A stretch of 64,000 bases of DNA from Oscheius onirici (lineage: Eukaryota > Nematoda > Chromadorea > Rhabditida > Rhabditidae). A program made the translations under genes and the position numbers. Below are positions 57,801 to 64,000 of this stretch, piece after piece; within the stretch, counting starts at the first letter, position 1, and every line of letters begins with the position of its first letter. The notes under the pieces are model-generated. The model worked only from the letters and a program-made list of their open reading frames with translations, was not told the origin of the DNA and did no database searches. The stretch is taken from the NCBI GenBank assembly GCA_932521025.1, contig OW051470.1, positions 7,736,501-7,800,500 of the forward strand, given 5' to 3'.

Positions 57801-60800
57801 CTATCTGATCGGTGTCGTGGCCTTTGTCGACCATGAGCCAAACAGAGTCTATAGAGCCGAAGCCTCGACCAGTGAGACCTTTACCGAGGAGAGATGGGAG
57901 CAGAAGCCGGACGTCATGGATCAGGGCGGACAGCACTACACGATCCACTGGAAGAGACCCCCAACTGGACAGGATGTCCACAAATTTGTCGTCGAGTTCC
58001 GTCTTCCCAATGAGACTCATTGGCGGGCTGTTGATGAACAGGTGGCTGATGATCAGACCGGTGACTACCATGTCAGAATGCCTCTTCTGGAAGGAGTTAC
58101 TTTCTATTCTGTCAGACTGACTTCAATCGATAGAAACAATCAGGTGAGTGAAAGTGACTCTCTGATCCAGTCAATTCCAGGTTGTCTCCCGAACCGAAGA
58201 GATGACTGTCGGAGAGGCTGTTGAGAACTCTTGTCACGCTCTAGCCGGAATCCCTCTCAATGTCAGAGCCGTCGTTGTCGACTCGACCAAAATCCGCTAC
58301 GAGTGGAACAAGCCCAACTGTGATGAGGGAGTAGCTCCCATTGATGGCTACGAGTACATCGTCAGTCTGGATTACTGTAGTTTACTAGATTTCTCTTCCA
58401 GATGCACGAGTCTGGACACCACCCGTCTCACGATACTCCTTCCTACATCGGAGGAGCCGGCATCACGATGCAGGATCTGATCCCGAACAAGAAGTACTCT
58501 TTCCGCGTCAGGACCCGTTCAGGAAACGGACACTCTCCTTGGAGTCATGTCGTCCACACCGAGACTCATCTCATGGATGAAGGTAGGCTTTACTGTCTCT
58601 TTGTCTCTCCTAACACTAACCCCAATACAGATTGTCTAATAACCTCTAACCGAAGCAAGCGTCAAGCTAAACACCTCATAACAGGTAACCCTTTAACACC
58701 AGTTAACCAGAAGCTCAGTTCCATTCCAGATGACAGGAACTTCTACAAGTTGAGAATTGTACTGAGTCCACCGGACTTTTTTCTCGTCTGGACACCTCTA
58801 CCCCAACATGCTAACCATGTGCAGAAGTTTCAGTTAGTACTAACTTTGGAAGAAAGGAGTGGCAATTCTGGGATTGGCTTATAGAATGGGGGATTAGAAA
58901 ACAGAGGGTCGCCAATCCGTTGGAGAGTAAGAAACAGTACAGGTTAGGAAGGATAGGGACTAGAACAGAGAGTTGAGGGAGGTTATGAAACAGTTTACAG
59001 TCTTGGGAGAGTAACAGAGTCTGACAATCAATTCTAATCAGTAGATTTTGGAAGTTTCTTTGGAGATCCAACTCTCTGTTCGTAACTGACACTTTTGACC
59101 ACTGTTTCCATTTGGCTGACTCCAACTCAAAACATCTTTTGACCATTTTCACTTCTCCTGGATCTGTCTATTGATCGTCTCCCTGTCTAGATTCTTTAAT
59201 ACTAAAGTGTCTGTGATTGTCTTTCCGTAGCCTCGAACAAGCCAAGACAAGTTAGGATTTGTTAGGATTAGATAACAAATTTAACTTTGAGTTAAAAATT
59301 TGATAGGAACCAGTAGACTACTGATCTGGACGGGACTTTCTTTACTCATCCCATACAGTTACCATAATCACGGTCAGAGGACTTTTCAATAGACTGGAAG
59401 AAACAGTACTGTCCGTAGCCAATCCCAGAGTTTGCCCCTTCCTGTTTCTCTTCCTCCCTAACCCCTTCGCAGACTCTCCTACAAGGAGAGGACGGCCGAC
59501 AAGTGGACCCGCGTCACCGGTCGTCCAGAAGATTTCTCCTGTCCTCCGGGCGTTGCCGACTCGGAAGACTACTGTTTCCGTCTGAAGAATTTCTTCTTCG
59601 CGGTTCGCTACATGAGCTCCGTGTGGCTCTTTAAGCTCCTAACCCATTAACTCTCTCGTTTAAGATCTCCTACACGCTAACCAACGGAGACACGGCACCC
59701 AGAGGCAGTCAGCTCCATTTTTCCTTGGTTCAACTAGGTACTAATATCAGTTTTTTTCTAACTCATTGTAGACAGTCGTAGCCTTGTTTTTGGATTGGAA
59801 AACATTCAAAAATTCCTCTTTTCGCGTTAGCACAAAAATACCGTACGCAGTCCTTTCTAGGGATAGACGTGTAAATTACAGTAACCCAAAGAAAAATTAT
59901 TTAAACAGTAACCCGCGTGGAACTAGACATGAACCGAATCAGACCGGATCGGACGGTCAGATCGCTCATTTGAAAGACGAGAAATTACTGAAATCGCGCC
60001 AACTCTTTTGAGTCTAGGTTACTGTAGCTTTGGCGCGAGGAAGTAAGTTCAAATTTGAAGTGGAGAAAATAGGCCAAAACGACTGTCTACAGTAACCATT
60101 CTGTTCCGAAACTCCCTCTCTACTAACACCCACTTTTTGCAGAACTAGATTCGGGCGTGGACCCGCTAGATGTCGTGTTACGTGCTCGTGGCTCGTCCGT
60201 CCTAGTCCACTGGAGTCCACTGTTTCCCCAGCGTGTACTCACCTACCAGGCATGTCCTCCGTCCCCATTCCCACTGTCAACTAACAAATTTCCCTCTCTC
60301 TACAGGTCTCCCTCTTGGATTCGCGCCATCGTGTCCAGGTTGTCCATTCGCTGTCCGGACAGTCCCGTTCCGTGACTCTGTCTCTCCTCTCGTCTGCTTT
60401 CCACTCAATCGTCATCTATGCCTTCCTCTGCGATCTGACCATCGTCCAGCGGATCTCCCTTCAACTTCATCCTCATCTTCAAGGTCCTAACAAAAACTGC
60501 TTACTAACTCTCTTTGTTTTCTATGTTCTGGAATAGAGGAATGCTGTGAATCTTGGGTAACATCTTCATTTTCAGCCGGACTGAACCAACCCTACTCTTC
60601 CCTGTCCCTCTCACAGCCCAGAGTCGAACAGCACGGAAGCAGAACAGTCGTTCATTGGACAGCTGAAGGAGACGCTTCGGGAGTTCATGGATTCCAGGTG
60701 AAGAAGTTGTCAGACTGTGTTAGGGAAAGACAGTGAAGAGCAGTTAGATAGTGAGGACAACTGATAAAAGTACCAGAGGTATTTCTGCATAGATTATTGA

Positions 60801-63800
60801 ATTCTCTGTCTAGATCTGTACTCTCCACAGCAGTTCCCATCTTGGCAGATTGTCTGTCGGATGGGTAGTTGTGAACGGTAAGGAGTCCGAACTACTGGGA
60901 ACAGGGCAAAAAGGGTTAGGTGTCTTGTGTTCTTACCTTACAAGGCTAATCACGTCGGCACGGGTTATTATGCCCGGAAAACGTGTAACCCGGCTCTGAA
61001 AACCAGGAAGAAGGTTGCCAGGAACGTAAGTTCCCGAAAAGGTTGAGTTTCTTTGAATGAGCGATGCTCCGAAACTCGAGAAGAACACAAGAATTGGTAA
61101 TTCACTTTTATTACCAATAAGAACACGAAAAGAAAGAGAAATTACCGCAAAGATAAACTGCTAACAAAGCGATCAAGATAGATCAAGAGAAGAGAAAATT
61201 GACTCGAAAAATTGGAGAGGGAAGAAAATATGCGTGAGCACAAAAATGGCGGGTGGACGCAGTCACGTATTAGGGCTATTGTAGGGGATAATGTGGCGGG
61301 AATGAGGGGAAAACAATAAAGGCGTAACGGTGAAAGAATGTGCTTGCCGTAGATGGTGCTGGCCTCGTTACTGGCATTCTTTACTCTTACAGTCTGGCAT
61401 TGTACTCTCTAAAACTATTGCTGAATTTTGACTGATTGTAAGTGAACAGTACAAATTACAGAGGTAGTTCTACTGAAAATAGTACCAAATTATTCCAGAT
61501 TTTCTGTTCAATAACTGTATCAGATTGCTGAGTCTTGAGTAACTGTCGATCTCTTACTCTTCGATAGAATTGACTGACTCTCAAGAATATTTCCCCAGAG
61601 ATATCCAAGATACTGTTTCGGTCACTAAGAAAATGTTTCCAGATCGACGTCCGCGCCGACGGAGAACGTGAATGGAGAGAATCTGGTGGAATGATCCGCA
61701 GTGAGCCATCTCAGAGTCATTACCGTCATGCTCTTGGAGCACTGCCAGTCGCTTCCTACTTCCTCCGCGTCCGTGCCATCGACGGAACAATGAGCACTGT
61801 CGCCACCTCTACCAGCACCAACTTTGCCATTTCCTGTCAGAGTAAGAGCCAGTTTTGGACTTCTTATAACCCTTTTCAGCCCCTCTGTCTCCTGACAATG
61901 TGAGACTCGACCGCGTCTCTGACAGCTCCGTCCGCATCAGCTGGGTCTACCCGCAAGAAGATCAGGCCTGTCAGACCTATTTCTTCATCTCTGGCAGTCA
62001 GAACGGAAAGCAGATTAATCATCGTCTAGCTGGGTAAGTTGGCTCTTTCTCTAGCTGAACCAAATGCTTTCAGAAACGAGCGAAGCTACGACATCGAAGG
62101 AACAGCCCAAGGCGACTGGAGAGTCGAGGTTCGAGCCGTCAGCTCTGCCGGATCTGGTCCCGCTTCCAGACAAGCCGTCTTCACCAGCGCCCAGCAATGT
62201 GAGTTCTCGGTCTTCTCACACACGACCCTTCGAAAAAAAAGTCTTAAGTTGCCTATACATATCCTTTAGCTAAAAAACGCCACGGGCGCAGTGTATGCGA
62301 TCCCCGAACGGACTTTTGGTGCCGTGGGGCCGACGACGCTCGTCCTTACAGAAACATGGACCGCGGAGGTAGAAGCGTGCTCTCCTCACCCTCTCTCATT
62401 TTCTTTGGGATACGGAATTTGGTCGATCTTTTTTGAAGCAGAGACAGATCAGATTCGCTATCCCTGCTCTTTTCCTTCTTTGCGCCTCTCCCTCTATCCT
62501 TGACTCTTCCAAAAACGATCAGTTCCCATAACAGTGTGGTCTTCCTAACAGTTTATCACATTGAAAACTTAAGCTAATCTCTCCTCTTCCAGCTCTCGTC
62601 TCCGCTCCCAAGGTCTCCGTCCGCGGAAACGACCTCCACGTCAGCTGGAGAAGTGAAGGAGACGGTCGAGGAGTCTTCGGCTACCGTATTCAGTATAGAA
62701 AGCCCAATTCTGGATGGATTCCCTATGGACAGCTGGTTCCCTACGTCGGGGACAACCAAGAGTACAATCAGCTGTTGACTGGACTCGAACAGGGACAGCA
62801 ATACTCAGTCCACATCCAAGTCCTGGACAGGAACTCTTACGTCATGTACATTTCGCCGGAAGCTAATACAAAGAGCAGCTGTCACGCTCCATCACAAGCT
62901 CCTTCTCATCTCCAACTCGAGGCCCCCGATAGTTCACACGTCAAAGTCTCTTGGGCTCTGCCGCCTCAGTCATCTTGGGGATGTGCCGATCTTCAGTTCG
63001 AGATCCACGTCGATGAACCAAGAGGAATAGCTCCGGCCGTCGTCGATGGACATCACATCAATCACGTCTTCCCCAGTGCTCCCAATCAGAACTGGGTTGT
63101 TCGCCTGCGATCGAAGAACTCGGCTGGACATTCGGCATGGACGCCGGCTAGTCAAGCTAGTGAGTTTGACATAACTACTGGTGTGGTAAACAGGAGATTG
63201 ATGGTCAAGAGACAAAAAGAGACAACAACTAGATGAGCGAGTCAAGGACAGTAGTTATGACAAGGTTATTTACCAGAGAGACAGTCGGGCATCTTTTGGT
63301 AGAGAGTCATCGAAAGAATCAGACAGTCCAGAATCTATTGCAGTAATTCTCAACTGACAAAGGTACTGTAGTCCAGAAAGAGAAAGAAACTCTGTGATTG
63401 AATGAAAAAAAAGTAAGAGTAACAAAGACAGATAGAAAGAGTTTAGGTAGTCAAGAGAGTAGAGTTGATCATGAACTGGAGAGTCACACTACTAGAGAGA
63501 CCTTGAAATGAGAAAGAAAAATCTGTTTTCCAGGAACCCCTGTCGGTGGAGAACTGATCGTCGGACCCAACGTTGCCTACAGACAAGGACGTCCAATCAT
63601 CTCCTGGAACTCGAAAGAGAACGTCGGAGATCTGATTGAGCAGTACATTCTCGAATGGAAGCCTGCTCAGGAGAGTCAGTGGAGAGAACACGGCCAGCCG
63701 ATTCCATTCTCCGGCTGGCAGAGACCGTACTCTGTCGATCTGGGAGAGCTTCCGAAGGGACACGTCTATCAGGTCCGCGTCGTGGCCAAGGATCCCAACA

Positions 63801-64000
63801 GAGGAACTGCTTACACCAGTCCCGTCGTCAATGTCCAGACTCAGTCTGACTGTCAGGCTCCGAGAAGACCTCCCACCAATCTACAGGTCTCTCCTCTCGG
63901 ACCCACTCAGATCCGTCTGACATGGGCTCCGCTCCAAGAGAGTGAATGGAACTGTGACCGTCTCTGGTACATCGTCAAGTACAGTACCCCGAAGAACCAG
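54868..64000 (+). CDS. Multi-fibronectin type III secreted/transmembrane protein, 5' part (runs off window)
   Basis: The start at 54868 gives a signal peptide MGPTSRGTALLLWLLAAVAL; a 1-kb intron follows. From 55977 on, exons encode at least twelve successive FN3 domains, for example LLTVEWEGIQT...YFVRIKVLG, APRHLEVTHDG...IKWDAPDC, IRVSWDPLDS, TIHWKRPP, IRYEWNKPNCDEG, VLVHWSPL, VVHWTAEGD, VRISWVYPQED, LHVSWRSEGD, VKVSWALPPQSSWGC, PIISWNSKE and IRLTWAPLQESEWNC. No Ig, LDL or enzymatic domain appears in this part. Several domains carry a C at the linker (SCHAP, DCQAP) and a second C after the W (WGC, WNC), suggesting extra disulphides. The sixth domain region (58.7-59.75 kb) is poorly defined. 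FN3-only ectodomains of this length suggest LET-805/myotactin, the muscle-to-hypodermis attachment receptor; other FN3 receptors are possible. The 3' end lies beyond 64000. Confidence 0.85.
56684..56760 (+). pseudogene. tRNA-like relic inside an FN3-gene intron
   Basis: tggctcagtcggtagagca is an excellent D-arm/box A and gggttcgaatcc an excellent box B, but the anticodon stem (cggattggaaaacaaag) and the acceptor ends do not pair. Probably a tRNA pseudogene. Confidence 0.45.

Overview
This window is nematode nuclear DNA. A single-exon major sperm protein gene is near-canonical, a second locus carries the STMTAVGG-type repeats of nematode sperm-specific (SSQ-class) proteins, and most genes are split by very short GT-AG introns, many of 38-50 nt. 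I cannot name the species. Gene models below are my own splicing by eye; internal exon limits may be off by a few bases.

Layout, left to right. 1-441 is the 3' end of a non-LTR retrotransposon. 1057-3825 (-) is an unrecognised C2-domain protein. 4683-7708 (-) is a spinster-type MFS transporter that diverges from DPH1 (8302-10307, +), the diphthamide synthase subunit. DPH1 converges, with 98 bp between stop codons, on a smoothelin-like calponin-homology protein (10406-15784, -). 15.8-18.3 kb is non-genic and holds an LTR with a primer-binding-like site. 18390-20355 is a sperm-gene relic broken by a frameshift and at least three transposon insertions. A tRNA-derived SINE lies at 20.67 kb and a HYPK homologue at 21135-21865 (-).

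22.0-22.75 kb is a nest of foldback/MITE elements in front of the complete cytoplasmic dynein 1 heavy chain (23190-38875, +). 39.2-40.3 kb is a cluster of non-autonomous DNA transposons (a hAT-type element with a perfect 8 bp target duplication, a second copy, and a TA-flanked foldback) lying exactly where the 3' third of a Rac GTPase gene (40424-40996, -) should be. 41-43 kb holds decayed sequence. NEMP (nuclear envelope protein, 43118-45714, -) and a glypican (46407-49053, +) follow; the MSP gene (47302-47682, -) sits antisense inside a glypican intron. 49.1-54.8 kb is gene-poor with tRNA-like relics and small hairpin repeats. From 54868 to the right edge runs a secreted or transmembrane protein made of at least 12 fibronectin type III domains, possibly LET-805/myotactin-like.

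Functionally the genes are mostly unrelated housekeeping or cell-biological genes: translation-factor modification (DPH1), nascent-chain acetylation (HYPK), microtubule transport (dynein), actin signalling (Rac, CH protein), nuclear envelope, cell surface (glypican, FN3). The notable themes are sperm genes placed among them, one intact and nested and one destroyed, and several TIR element families whose insertion junctions can be read base by base.
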